Counted from the stretch's first letter, positions 1-11,733 are shown. The stretch: 64,000 nt of DNA from Eledone cirrhosa (GCA_964016885.1 OZ024743.1:190672392-190736391), one strand, 5' to 3'. The notes: generated from the sequence alone by a model not told the origin. Numbers and translations are program-made.

Positions 1-407
1 AGATAGAAGCTGAAAGTGACGTCATATTCCTTCTTAGAGGGTAACGAAAAGAATGGGTATGCATGTAAAGACGCTGCTTGAATCTATTGGCCGTTAACCC
101 TATGTAGGCCCTACGGGACGTGGGTGTTACAACCTTACATTTGTAGACAATGTTACTAGAGAGGCATTTCCCGGATAGGGGGCAATCAACCCGATTCCTA
201 CAATTACAGTTAGTACTAACTACAGGGTTGCACGTGTTCCTACGGCTAGTTAGTTTAGCTAAATTTGAAGCTGTGATGTTATGTGCAAGGTTAGGAGTCG
301 TAGAGTAAGAAATTTTAATAGTATTTCTATTAAAAATTTTATTATTTTTGTGTAGGGGGAAAATGCTTCGTAATAAGGGAAAGAAAGATCTTAGCTAATG
401 GTGTGGC
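1..407 (-). repeat. Inverted partial copy of the adjacent Penelope-like element
   Basis: This segment is the near-perfect reverse complement of 1585-1994, the linker and GIY-YIG region of the neighbouring element. The match ends abruptly at 407, where the sense-strand body of the element begins. The left end is cut by the window edge, so the arm may continue upstream. Terminal partial copies in inverted or tandem orientation are a known habit of Penelope-like elements. A few substitutions and small indels separate the arms, for example in the equivalent of 1640-1680. Confidence 0.85.
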
Positions 408-1785
408 TAAGGATTCTAATGCCGTGCACGTCCATTCCGACAAAACTGGCAACCTATATCAAGTGAAGCGCAGTACTTACCATCAACTACTACATAATGC
501 TGTAACTAAGGATTACCGTAAAACTAATCAGTGCGTCATGAATGAATTCAACGATGCTGGGTTTAAAATCACATCTGATCTCAACATCCTGGACCGGACC
601 GAACCTCTGGACCCTATTTCTCCCCACTTTACCCTGAAGGATCACAAATCCAATTTTCCGAACAACCCCTCTATTCGGCTTATTAACCCTACGGAGTCCG
701 ATTTAGGTAGATTTAGTAAAACGATACTTGATAGAATTATACCTGTAATTAGAAGTTTGGCCTCTCTTGTACTGTGGAACAATTCCTTCGCGGTGATTGA
801 TTGGTTCAACGGCATATGTTACAAGGAACATTGCCGTTTTATCCAATTCGACATCAACAATTACTACTCCTCCATCACTTTACCACTTCTCCTTAGAGCT
901 ATCAATTTCGCTAAAACACTCACAGTGGTTAAAAATTTCGAAGTTGATGTCATCCTCATTGCCCGAAAGTCGGTGATTAATTTCGACGACTCTATTTGGA
1001 TTAAAAAATCCAATAGTACCCCATTCGACGTGAGTTTGGGCGCCAGTGATTCTGCGGAGGTTACTGATCTTATCGGCCTTTTCCTTTTTTTCTCTATCAA
1101 GGACGAATTCCCCAACGCGGGCGGTGGTTTTTACCGTGGCGATGGTCTTTTGACCATGACTAAGTGCGGACCTCGTGCTTGCGACAGGTTCAGAAAAGAA
1201 CTCACAGCCTTCTTTAAAGGCTTCAACCTCTCTATACAGGTTGAGGCCAATCTCTAGGTCGTTAATTACCTCGACGTTACCCTCAACTTATTGAATGGGT
1301 TGTATTACCCGTATAGAAAGCCGAATGATACGCTTAATTACATAAGTAAGCATTCCAACCATCCTGCCAGCATAACCAAGAACCTGATAAGAAACGTTTC
1401 GTTGAGGCTTTCCCGTGTCTCCAGCAACGAGCGTATTTTCAACGACCATTCCACTTATTACAATGAAGCTCTTGCTCGAAGTGGATTTGTCGATAAGGAA
1501 GCATATACAGAGTACAAAAATAGACCTAGAAGAAATAGATCCCGTCGCATTTGTTGGTATAACCCACCATATAATATGGAGGTGGCCACACCATTAGCTA
1601 AGATCTTTCTTTCCCTTATTACGAAGCATTTTCCCCCTACACATAAATATATTAAAATTTATAATAGAAATAATATTAAAATGTCTTACTCTACGACTCC
1701 TAAATTTGCACATAACATCACAGCTTCAAATTTAGCTAAACTACCTAGCCGTAGGAACAAGTGCAACCCTGTTGTTAGGTACTAA
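408..1785 (+). pseudogene. Penelope-like element reverse transcriptase, 5' truncated and broken
   Basis: This is the reverse transcriptase of a Penelope-like retroelement, which copies the element's own RNA. The PLE signature FTLKDHKSNF followed by RLINP is at about 620-690. Motif A is FDINNYYSS, with its aspartate at about 850. Motif C reads YRGD at 1132-1143, where the family normally has two catalytic aspartates, so the first is lost. An in-frame TAG at 1255-1257 interrupts the thumb region, which continues in the same frame from 1258 (NYLDVTLN). A frame change near 1770-1785 separates this part from the GIY-YIG domain. The frame opens at a GTG at the inversion breakpoint, so no true start is present. 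The family assignment is strong; the copy cannot be active. Confidence 0.85.
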
Positions 1786-2227
1786 CTGTAATTGTAGGAA
1801 TCGGGTTGATTGCCCCCTATCCGGGAAATGCCTCTCTAGTAACATTGTCTACAAATGTAAGGTTGTAACACCCACGTCCCGTAGGGCCTACATAGGGTTA
1901 ACCGCCAATAGATTCAAGCAGCGTCTTTACATGCATACCCATTCTTTTCGTTACCCTCTAAAAAGGAATATGACGTCACTTTCAGCTTCTATCTGGAGTC
2001 TAAAAGACAACCACACCCAATATAAGTTACACTGGGAGATCCTAGCTAGGGCTAGATCGTATAACGGAAATAAAAGACCATGTGACCTCTGCGACTCTGA
2101 GGCCCTGGAAATACTCTACGCCACAGACCACATCTTAAACAAAAAATCTGAGGCAATTTCGGCTTGTAAACATAAATTGCACAACACTTTCTTGTATTAC
2201 AGCCCCACGCTATACCCTAACGGATAG
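1772..2227 (+). pseudogene. GIY-YIG endonuclease domain of the Penelope-like element
   Basis: This is the C-terminal endonuclease part of the element at 408-1785, displaced into another frame. It shows a cysteine cluster (CNCRNRVDCPLSGKC), then IVYKC and AYIGLT, the GIY and YIG halves of the nuclease fold, then RFKQR and a histidine-rich helix. The enzyme would nick the target to prime reverse transcription. A C-terminal endonuclease after RT is the canonical order of endonuclease-bearing PLEs, unlike the permuted Naiad/Chlamys type. The frame ends at a TAG at 2225-2227. A second copy of the same domain lies at 32906-33368. Confidence 0.82.
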
Positions 2228-2554
2228 TACGATCTATACGTGGATATTTTACGTCTTGATGTGGGAGCTAAGTATATGTTTTGTTTATACCTTTACTTAT
2301 TTGCATAGCGAACGTTTCCACGAACAAAATATCGTCTTCCTCCGGTTGCAACGTTTTTTTAAATATCCACTTCTGCGTTTACAGATTGACTTTGTTAGTT
2401 TCAGAAGATCCCGTTAAGGGTGAAAGCAGCGATTCTTTGCTTAAACTTTAATCTGTTATTTTAATAAATATTTGCTCTACGGTTCTTATATATTTGATAT
2501 ATATTTATCCTTATCGAGCCCTCTTTGGATTTTAGTCTTCTAATTTATTATTAT

Positions 2555-2560
<6 letters not shown>
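2228..2560 (+). mobile_element. 3' untranslated tail of Penelope-like element, family A
   Basis: This sequence recurs, diverged, at 33835-34186 (plus), 32291-32880 (minus) and at both ends of 31202-31425, which defines the 3' end of the family. It ends in an AT-rich stretch with ATT repeats directly against a (TA)n tract at 2560-2585. No coding is seen. Confidence 0.8.
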
Positions 2561-2585
<25 letters not shown>

Positions 2586-2791
2586 GGAAATAACAACACA
2601 ACCAGGAGCTGGACATATCGATGTATTGACGTAGTAAAACACACTTCAACAACATGTGTACCTGTCTTTCCCACACCAATTCGGACTGCCTGAAGAGGTC
2701 ACAGCCAATGATGGCTGTCACCGAAATATATATAGCAGTATATCTATAATTTATAATAAACGAAGCCAAATTTTACATATTTGACCTAATT

Positions 2792-2835
<44 letters not shown>

Positions 2836-3740
2836 AGGCGAGGGTGAAAGCCTGCGAGATGATGGAAAATTTATTTTGAAGCGGCAAAAGTGTTTAATAT
2901 GTGATGTGATACCATGTTTTTGTAAAAGTGTACAATATGATCGTTTATATAGTTTAGTGTGTAGAGACGCTGCCAAGTAAACACCGGGCTAAGTATTATC
3001 CTTGTGCTAAGTATTATACTTGAAGAAGCGCGTATGATTTGTACATCGATTAAATATTTCCGCACAAGTATTTAAACACTCACCAGTGTTTAACTTACCT
3101 AATATGTGTTTTCTCTCTTTTATAATATTGGCAGTACTTTGTTCTGTTGATATATATAGACTTTATCCTCCAGGAGTATTAAAACTTGCTGTAATATGCT
3201 TTCAGTGATTTCAGTTCTGGCTGACTAATGTAATGGTAGTTCGCTTCTCAACATATTAGTTGCACGAGTTATCTTTTAAAACCCTTGCTTTCCTTTACAC
3301 ATCTCAACTGGTTGAGTGGTTGGTGTGGTATGCTTGAGATAACATCGACTTCTTATATGACTGATTCAGTGTTGTATGCGTGTATTTCCTGAACCCCAAA
3401 ACGTCCTTCAAACATCCTGACAAAAATCATACCACTCACCTCGAAAACGACGTGTGGAAACTCAAACCAAACGACACAGCGTTCTCCCTTAAATAGAGTA
3501 TAGAGGAAAGATTAATCTCCCAATCGCTGGAAAGATTAATCACTTGAAAGATTAATCACTGGAGTGAAATTTTGCTAGTTGTCTTTAAAAAATCGCTGCT
3601 TAAATACGTGCCTGGATTGTTTCGGTTTTTTAAGGGTACCAAAATTTCGGTATGCTATCATCAGATAAAATACAAAAAGTTTTATAAATATTTGACATGA
3701 CCAAGGATAATATACCTTAACTGTTGAACTGTGTGTGTGT
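2561..3740. other. Anonymous AT-rich sequence with two (TA)n tracts
   Basis: It holds (TA)n at 2561-2585 and 2797-2833, a short imperfect tandem of an AAAGATTAATC motif at 3507-3560, and a hammerhead-like tail on the minus strand at 3638-3668. I see no coding sequence. Confidence 0.6.
3638..3668 (-). other. Hammerhead-like tail motif
   Basis: Read on the minus strand, this is CTGATGA, a short spacer, then CCGAAAT. The arrangement matches the conserved core halves of a hammerhead ribozyme. No convincing stem I or III was found, so it is probably a decayed retroelement tail. It lies about 70 bp from a (TA)n tract. Confidence 0.3.
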
Positions 3741-4790
3741 ACATATATATATATATATAAATATATATAATATGTATGTATTTAAACATATACATATAAA
3801 TTGATGATGATGATATTGACGTATATATGTATATCTGCGTGGGGGGGGGCTGTTAGTGTGTGTGTATGTGTGTGCGTCTGCATACATAGATATACATATT
3901 TATAGACACACACATACACAAATATACAAATGTATATGTGAACATTAGCAGCTGAGAATTTGGATATAATACAGTTTTGATATATATATTTTACCAAAAT
4001 TAACACTGATTTAAGATCATAATTAAATTTTAAATGTTCTAATTAGATATGAACCATGTAATAGTTTTTCTGGGAGACTAGGAATGCAAAGCGACAGCGA
4101 TATAATTGGTAATACAGTTGTTTGGCAAAGCAACACTCACGTGGTTTTAGTCTGACCTCAGGGATATATATGTGTATATATATATATATATATGTGTGTG
4201 TGAGTGTGTGTGTGTGCAGATGTATATATATACATATATATATATATGCACACACAGACATATGTATATATAGGCATATATACACACACACACACATATA
4301 TATATATATATGAGTGTGTGTATATGCATATATATATATGTATATATATATGTACGTGTGTGTAAATATATATATGTATATATATATATATATATACCTC
4401 GACATATACATAAATGTCTGTGTATGTAACACTCTCTCTCTCTCTAACTCTGTATATATCTATATATCTATATATATAAATATATATATACATATATACA
4501 TATACATATATATATACATATACATACATATATAAATATATATATATATATACAAATATGTACATATATATATATATATATATATACATTTATATAAAAT
4601 AAATATATATATACATATATATATAAATTTATATATATATAAACATATACATATATAAATTTATATATATATAAATATATACATATATAAAAATATATAT
4701 ATACATATATATATAAATATATTTATACACATTTATATATATATATATATACATACAAACATACATACATATATGTGAAATATTGATAAG
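3741..4790. repeat. Long (TA)n/(TG)n low-complexity region
   Basis: About 1 kb consists mainly of TA, TG/CA and TATG dinucleotide tracts, with a short unique island at about 3960-4150. Open frames here encode only tyrosine, isoleucine and histidine runs and are artefacts. Confidence 0.95.
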
Positions 4791-5733
4791 ATGCCTAACC
4801 AGATGATGGCTAATTTTGGCTAGCTAATTTCAGTTGTGTCTAAATTCAGCAAGTGTATCATTAATTAATCATACTTTTGGCTGTTATATATGATGGTGCT
4901 TAATTTTTTAAGCATTCATCTATCTAGAAACTCAATTAACATCCCACTAATGTTCAGTTATATTCAGATATATGCTTATGTCGAATTAGTTTGAACTAAT
5001 TACACCAGTATTTGGAGAAAGTTATGATACTTTAGTGTGAAAAATAATGAAAAAGAAACAAAATATAAACTTTTGTTGTTGTTTAGACCCAAGTCTTCCC
5101 TGGCTGAGCTGTCATTTGATACAATGAAATATTTTGCAAGCCTTGATCATTCTTTAATTTTTGAGTTTGAGGCTGCATTTCTGACAGTCTTCTTCTCCAG
5201 CAGTTGATTTTGAGGGAATTTTGCTTCTTTCTACATGGCCAAAAAACTATAGAAATCCCTATATTACATTATTGGTGCTATTTATTTTATATTGGTTTTT
5301 GTTTTAGTCCCATTTTAACACTTATTATGCACACATATTTTTAAAGTCATTACCACCATGGTCTGCTCTTCTTTTCATAGATATGTAGAGCTATATTCTC
5401 CAATTTCTTTCCCTACTCAAGACTGTATGACATAATTCAAGGAAATTCAGCTGTTATTTTTTCGCCATTTTAGTGACCATGTACACCTCTTTGTTGTTAT
5501 TAGTGATTACATTGTTTTTAGTGGATGTGATAATATCAGTGTTGTTATTGTTTTTTTTTATCTATATCATGTTTAGATACGCCATATGAATAGAATTTCA
5601 TTTTTCATGCTTTTTTATTAATCTGGCATTTAGCTTTCTGTCCCAGTTTTTAATCTCTGCGAATACTGATGCAACTGATATGACTTTGACATATACTCTT
5701 TGTTACACATGGCTATATGATTATTACCTCCCT
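4791..5733. other. Anonymous AT-rich sequence
   Basis: No coding, RNA gene or recognisable repeat is visible. It may be intronic if the exon candidate at 5740-5863 is real. Confidence 0.5.
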
Positions 5734-5739
5734 ACTCAC

Positions 5740-5863
5740 CACCATAGGCGCTGATCTGACCAGCCACAGGTGTGAGCTTCACGAGTTTGAATGGCTCTTC
5801 CAGCGCGTCTCCCTTGCCGTCCTCCGGGCAAACGCCTTCTCCATTCTGTCCACTGGGGCTGGG
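5740..5863 (-). CDS. Candidate internal exon of an unidentified host gene
   Basis: A 124-nt GC-rich island in AT-rich surroundings reads open on the minus strand for 41 codons plus one base. It is bounded by a pyrimidine-rich acceptor (CCTCCCCACAG) and a consensus donor (GTGAGT). The acceptor falls on a codon boundary. The encoded peptide is rich in G, E, K and P (for example GVCPEDGKGDALEEP, then LVKLTPVAG) and has no domain I recognise. GC-rich third positions set it apart from every other open frame here. It could be a chance island or an unrecognised repeat. No partner exon was found in this window, so the neighbouring exons would be far away, as is usual in large-intron genomes. Confidence 0.42.
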
Positions 5864-6525
5864 CTGTGGGGAGGCTATCAACATGATTGACTGACCTGTT
5901 ATTTTATCAGTCAACACAGAAATTCCTACCATCATCGTGTATGATTTTAAGTTACACATGGTTAATAAGTTTGTTTTACAAAAATGTGGCCCTAGGTTCA
6001 ATCCTACTACAAAATGTTTTGAGGGATTGTCTTTTGCCATAGCCTTCTGTCAGCTAAACACTTGTGAGTCAATTTTGAGAGGCAGATACTGTGCAGAAGC
6101 TTGCTATATAATGCCAACCAATCCATTGGTTCATGTTTATGACTGGAATCATTCATAAATTCTGCCAGGAGATTGTCATGGAAAATGTGAATATGCATCA
6201 CATTGCTGCAAATTTTATCCTACAATATTTTCAGGTGGTTGATAAATGTGGGATGTAATATACCAAAACTCTGATGCAGCTGCAATTGGCTACTGTATCA
6301 TAACAATGTTCTTTCTTACACCTTTCTCCAGACTATAGAGTCTTGACAAAGAACGAAATGACAGTTGTTTCATACACCTTATATGAACTTGATATATCCC
6401 CCATATCTACTAGGATTTCCAAATGTTTCTTAAAACTCTTTGAGAGGGTAAATGAAATTCTAATAGAATAACAGCCAGCATTCTATATTTGTTGCATAAA
6501 AGACCTGCTGGAATATCTGTGTATA
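5864..6525. other. Anonymous sequence
   Basis: Unique-looking AT-rich sequence; no gene or repeat is recognised. Confidence 0.45.
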
Positions 6526-6526
6526 T

Positions 6527-6800
6527 TCTAAAGTCCAAAGTCTGCCTCGAGCCTAGAAGCTCATCAGGCAGGTCCTTATCCCAGTTGCCATAGTGTCATG
6601 TAACTGAGAGTACAAGACTCTGCTCTGGATAGGATACCAGTCCATCACAGGATTAGACTCTCAGTTATTGCTGCTACTCATGTTTTTTATGTGAAATGAA
6701 GTGTTTTTCTCAAGAACACAACACACAACCCAGTTCAGGAATCAAACCCATGACATTATGATCGTAAGTTCAACATTCTTACCACCAGGTCATCTGCCTC
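6527..6800 (-). mobile_element. tRNA-derived SINE, second type
   Basis: On the minus strand it starts with a Pol III-like head (TGACCTGGTGGTAAGAATG as box A, GGGTTTGATTCC as box B). It continues through a body with CTTGAGAAAAACACTTCATTTC and ends GGACTTTAG. The body matches 41000-41280 (plus) along its full length. It is unrelated to the more abundant SINE type in this window. Being RNA-only, it would be mobilised by a LINE. Confidence 0.75.
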
Positions 6801-7035
6801 TACTCTGTGTATATTGTAAGAATAATAAGAATATTTCAAATGGGATGGGGCCTGAATGTAAATGATATATCGAATATATTAATTTCGGGCTTAAACTAAC
6901 AACCTTCTGATACTACCTAATAAATGATAATCGACAGAATACCCATCTGTCATTTGTACCTTTCTTAGATGGTCTGATATTTACTCTTGACATCGAAGTT
7001 AAGTGAGCTTTGTTTCTTCTGTTGTAGTAGTGAAT

Positions 7036-7170
7036 TTATTTAGCATATGAGGTGTTTGGCTCAAAGTCATAAGATCATTAGTTCAATTCCCAGCAGTACA
7101 TTGTGTTCTTAAGCAGGACAATTTGTTTCATTTGCTCCAGTTCACACAGATGACAAAAAATTGATTTTTG
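7036..7170 (+). mobile_element. Degenerate SINE of the second type, head region
   Basis: It has a box B-like AGTTCAATTCCCAGCAG followed by TGTTCTTAAGCAGGAC and TTCATTTGCTCCAG. These correspond to the head and first body segment of the copies at 6527-6800 and 41000-41280. The 3' half is missing. Confidence 0.5.
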
Positions 7171-8574
7171 CCTGTAATGCAAAGAACCAGCCTCATCATC
7201 ATGTGTCACATTGAATCTCTTTCATAACTATATTAAGGGCACACATATCCAAGGTGTGATCAGTCATTTGAACATTAATTTCATGAGCAGGCAGATATGT
7301 TGTTTAAACAAGTAGATTATCCTTTGAATATTACAAATTCAAAATAGAAAACTCAGTTTTCAGCATCATGACAGCACCTTATTTACCTATACTTAATAAC
7401 TGCTGCTATCAAGACACTGTAGTTATATTATAGTTTATTGTAGAAACTTATAATGTAGCATAAAATAGTTTAGTTCATAGTAATGCTTAAGAATGATTCC
7501 AAAATATCCATGCTTTGATAGAAAGTTACTTTATGCCCTGAGGAAGGAAGTTATCTGAATATTATATTTATATAAATTATTTGTTCTATTCATTTGATAG
7601 GTATTTATTCTCTGACTATCTGGTACTGCAGAGTAATAGGAACATTGCCAGACTATTGTTTTTGGCCAAATATAATAGCAAAACTGAATTCAGTAATAAG
7701 CAAATAATAAGCAAAACAGAAAATGAATGATAAATAAATAAAAATGATGTTAGTATGCATGCAGGCATAGTAATCATCTGGAGAGCCATGATGGTGATCG
7801 CTGTGTAAATTATTATACACTTACTATAAGCCATAATGGAACTTAAATTCTGCATGAGTGAACTAACACGCCTCATTCACTAGCAATGGATTTCTTCACA
7901 TTCTGTAGAATATGATACAAACTAAGGGGGCTGTGCTTTATATTATCATGTTAAAAGTATTTTAAAATCATACTTGATGTCTAGCTTCAGGTCAGCCATG
8001 GAGAGTAAACAAACCTATAAGGAAAAAATCATTCGTGTTTCAGGCATAATGATATTTGCGACAACATTATTTTAAAAGATTCTTCTTCATTCAAGATGAT
8101 AGTGTAGAATTTAAGAGAAATTTCACTGTTACATTTTGCATGTCAAACCACAAGGTAGAAGCTTCCACATAGCATATATAGGAGTGTGGCAAAGTTTAGT
8201 AAAATAAAAACATTTTGATTGAAGAAATGAAAAGGAAATCAAAGTAACAATACTTCAAAAGATTGTTGGTGGTAATCTGAAAACGATCAAAACAACTTTC
8301 AAGAATGCAATGTAAGATGGGATAAATACTGATAAAAAAGCGAATAGCAAAACTGTAAGCCATTTCTGAGATGTAGCCACTTATCGCATTCAATAATAGA
8401 AAGCTCTAAAAATAAAGAAACTAGCAAAGTTGCTATTTTAGCAAGAATTATCATCATTATTAAATGAATTACAAAAATAAAATATTCTTATTGATCTTTA
8501 ATAATTATATTTGTTTGCATAAATCTTTACATTGAATTCACTGACAATACATAGGGATATTTTTTTAGAAATAA

Positions 8575-8575
<1 letters not shown>
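7171..8575. other. Anonymous AT-rich sequence
   Basis: No convincing gene, RNA or repeat is seen. The few short open frames have no recognisable content. Confidence 0.5.
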
Positions 8576-8612
<37 letters not shown>

Positions 8613-9000
8613 TGTATGTGTGTGTGCGTGCAATATTAATTAGAGTATGTGTTACCTTTTCGCCGAAAATTTAGTATGCACGAAGTGCACAGATGGGACT
8701 ATTTATTCCAGAGAATATTTATAAACATGAAGTACAAGTCAACGGGTTATAATTCACTTTGTTTATTCATAATCACTGTTATACATATTTCGGTGATAAC
8801 CATTATGCAACAGTTATGACATAATCAGACAGTTAGAAGTTGAACAGAAAAAAAACTGAAAAACATAAAGAAGAAATACACCTTACTTCTGTTGTTTCGA
8901 TTCATTAATATGCTCTGGGCTGATATTTGGGTTTCTCTCTCAAAGCACTAGTAACATATGACTGGTAACAACAGACAAGAGGGGTTGTCTGTTGATACCT
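8576..9000 (-). other. (TA)n tract plus possible PLE-like tail
   Basis: A (TA)n tract at 8578-8611 is followed by about 380 bp of unknown sequence. On the minus strand at 8774-8831 this reads CTGATTATG, a hairpin-prone stretch, then CACCGAAATATGTATA and later AATAAA. This resembles the tails near 12782-12815 and 54914-54955. Confidence 0.3.
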
Positions 9001-9065
9001 TATTTTATTAGGAGTGGCAATTGGCCCCAGTGACGATGGTAGTAGTAGTGGCAGTAGGGATAATA

Positions 9066-9240
9066 TAATTGTTTCTACTTTTGGCAGAAAGCCAGCAATT
9101 ATTCCAGAACATTACTGGTGCTTCATTTTATCAATCCCGTAAAAATGAAAGGCAAAGTTAACCTTGGCAGGATTTGAACTCAAACCATAAAGGGCCATAA
9201 ATCTATGCTGCAAAGCACGGCATCCGACCCTCTACCCATA
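9066..9240 (-). mobile_element. Abundant tRNA-derived cephalopod-type SINE
   Basis: On the minus strand it carries the head GTAGAGGGTCGGATGCC, a box B-like GAGTTCAAATCC, and the body TTAACTTTGCCTTTCAT through GATTGATAAAATGAAGCACC, with the tail TAGAAACAATTAT. The tRNA-like head and fixed tail identify the family that recurs throughout this window. Confidence 0.85.
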
Positions 9241-9382
9241 CATTATATCACATGCATAAAATAAATGGTACAGAAGTAGAAACAAAGGGCAGGGGAAAAA
9301 GAACTTGACTAACAAAAAAAAAACCTTAAAAACATGCCACATTTTTGTTCTTCAGGTTGTTTATGTTCTTCAAGTTTTCTTT

Positions 9383-9960
9383 TCTCTGCCTAATAAGTGG
9401 TATAGTTGTTCAACCATTAACTGCTACAAGGGTGATGGGGATGAACTAGAAAAGAAAAACTGCAAGGTTATCAAACTGATTGATCACATGGATGTAACAG
9501 AAAGTGTTTTTACATGATTGATTAGGAAGAGAACTAGTTTAGATAAGATGCAGTTCTGACGTGTTCCAAGATGGCATAACACCAATGCCTGCTTCTTAGT
9601 GAGACAACTGCATGATAAGTTCCTAACTAAGAGTAAGCCATTATGGTGAATTGGCAGTATTGGTAGAGGGTCGGACACCATGCGTTGATGCATAGAGTTA
9701 CGGCCCTTGTCATTCTGAGTTCAAATCCCGCCGAAGTTAACTTTGCCTTTCATCCTTAAGGGGTCGATAAGTACCAGTAATGCACTGGGTAATTGCTGGC
9801 CTTGTGCCAAAAATAGAAACAATTATATATATCATTCATTGTATTGGTTAAAGTCCTTGACAGTGTATCACACACTTTAGTCCGATGAAATTTAAGAAAA
9901 CTTGGCAGAGATGAATCACAAAAGAGCAATGACAATGATGTATGCAGATGCAGTGTATCA
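9383..9960 (+). mobile_element. RTE-type LINE fragment (RT domain) interrupted by a SINE
   Basis: At 9383-9643 the sequence encodes a degraded stretch of reverse transcriptase (INCYKGDGDELEKKN, then FLVRQL). It aligns with 29700-29945 of the longer RTE copy. The match resumes after the SINE with a decayed AFDRVP motif-A region (9840-9960). The fragment has stops and shifts, and is truncated at both ends. Confidence 0.7.
9645..9827 (+). mobile_element. tRNA-derived SINE inserted in the RTE fragment
   Basis: A full-length copy with box A-like GGCAGTATTGGTAGAGGG, box B-like GAGTTCAAATCCCGCC and the tail TAGAAACAATTAT. It lacks the AAATAA stretch present in most copies. It lies between two halves of an RTE coding sequence, so it inserted later. 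Confidence 0.85.
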
Positions 9961-10787
9961 GCTGGTGAAGAGTAAGAAATATTTATACTCATATTTTTGT
10001 ACTTATTTGTTGTGATAGGATAAGTAAATTGTGTTTCAATATGCAAGTAAAGTGAGTCCAGCAAGGGATTCTGCATCTTGTAATAGAGAAGAGATAATGA
10101 AAGTGCTGCTTCAGCTAGTGATGAAACTAATAGATTTGTTATCCAGTGCCATTTCATTGCAACTTATCTATCATAGTGAGTGAGAATAAAAAATGGCTCA
10201 AAATGCCAGATGCTATCATGATAGCTTAGGGGCAATGCATTGGGTCAGAAAGATAATTCTCTTAAATATAGAATTAATTGCTGCTTCAGTAATCAGTAAA
10301 TTGTAGCAGAAATAATTGATTAACCCTTAAATGCTGTTTCAAGTAGTTATCTGAATAGACTTTTGTCTTGAAATCAAGACATGGAAAAGAATGGATATAA
10401 GAAGAAATCATACTTTATCATGTTAATCTTCCTCATATATAATTGTTAGTGATCAACAAGATTCGAGGCAAACAAAATCACCATTAAATGATTGACATTC
10501 ATGTTAACCAGTTTCCTGTTTCAACTTTTCAATGAAGAACAGGTTTGGGTGAAATGAATATTGACAAAATTAATTGTCATACATAAAGGAAAGTGGAAAG
10601 TTTAGTAGAAGCCCAAAGTAAAAGAATAAGTATTGATCTTCTTCTAATTATCGTTAACCTCCACATCACTATCAATAATATCATCAAGAATAATGTTCGA
10701 GTAGAGTAGGCTGTTGGCATCTCTATCAATGTTTTCTGAGTTTAAATTCCCTTAGAAATATTGTTCATTTTCTCTTTTATATAGAAG
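9961..10787. other. Anonymous AT-rich sequence
   Basis: No gene or repeat is recognised. Confidence 0.5.
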
Positions 10788-10933
10788 ACAATAAAATCCT
10801 CCATTCATACACTTGTCTATAATGGTGGTTGAGTTCCAGTGAGGAAAAATGTATTTGAAAACTGGCAAGAGCAAAAGTGATTTGAGCACCTCTCCATGGC
10901 TGGTCGACCGAATAGAAATATCAATTAAATATG
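10788..10933. repeat. 146-bp direct repeat, copy 1
   Basis: It is nearly identical to 11588-11733, with three substitutions by eye, and offset by exactly 800 bp. It contains GGTCGACCGAATAG. The repeat type is unknown. The 654 bp between the copies looks non-coding. Confidence 0.9.
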
Positions 10934-11587
10934 CTTCAAATCAAATCAAGCTTTACTGTTTTATCCAAGGAAGGACATGTTGGATAACATAAACTTAAAT
11001 ATCTCTAAAAGGTTAGCAGATTATGACTACTTAGATAAAATAAGGATTTCAGCTAGAATACAGGAACGTTGGTTTGTGTTTCTCTTGTTGCTGCTGTTCT
11101 CATTTAGCTACAAACTACAAACAGTTATGTTACTGATCTATCTTTCATTAGATTTAATCACTTAAATAAATTAGGCACCAATGAAATTTAAATAATTGAA
11201 GATAGATAATTTAAGAAGATAATACAAAAACTAATTTTATAGCATAGGATTAAGAATATGAATAGCATGGATCTATTTTGTTTTTTACCGAGACTACATT
11301 GTCTAATATATCCATTTTTAAAATATTGTAGGATGTAATTTGACTATTATTTCCAGCAGATCAAGCAATCACATAGAGAAACACTTATTCACTATTTATT
11401 CATCACATTTATTCGAAAATGGGAAGAGATGAGTGCTCCTGCCTATTTTATTCCATTTTCTGTCCTTCATATCCCTGAGAAATATATAACAAAATATTTC
11501 CTAAAATTATAGATTCTGAGCCTCATTAAATGAAACCAATATTTTTACATTACCATTTCTGTGTAGGTATGTATTAAATGCATCAAC

Positions 11588-11733
11588 ACAATAAAATCTT
11601 CCATTCATACACTTGTCTATAATGGTGGTTGAGTTCCAGTGAGGAAAAATGTATCTGAAAACTAGCAAGAGCAAAAGTGATTTGAGCACCTCTCCATGGC
11701 TGGTCGACCGAATAGAAATATCAATTAAATATG
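11588..11733. repeat. 146-bp direct repeat, copy 2
   Basis: Second copy of 10788-10933 in the same orientation. The ends are not TG...CA, which argues against a simple LTR. A tandem or terminal-repeat element or a local duplication is possible. Confidence 0.9.

Noticed and set aside
4043..4590. Several overlapping open frames of 60-143 codons on both strands
   Set aside because: They are translations of TA/TG dinucleotide repeats (runs of Y, I, H, V, C) with no other content.
9645..9740. A functional tRNA gene
   Set aside because: Box A and B-like motifs are present, but they belong to SINE heads; the cloverleaf is degenerate and each is fused to a SINE body.
10788..11733. LTR retrotransposon with 146-bp LTRs
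   Set aside because: No TG/CA ends, primer-binding site, polypurine tract or coding remains were found.
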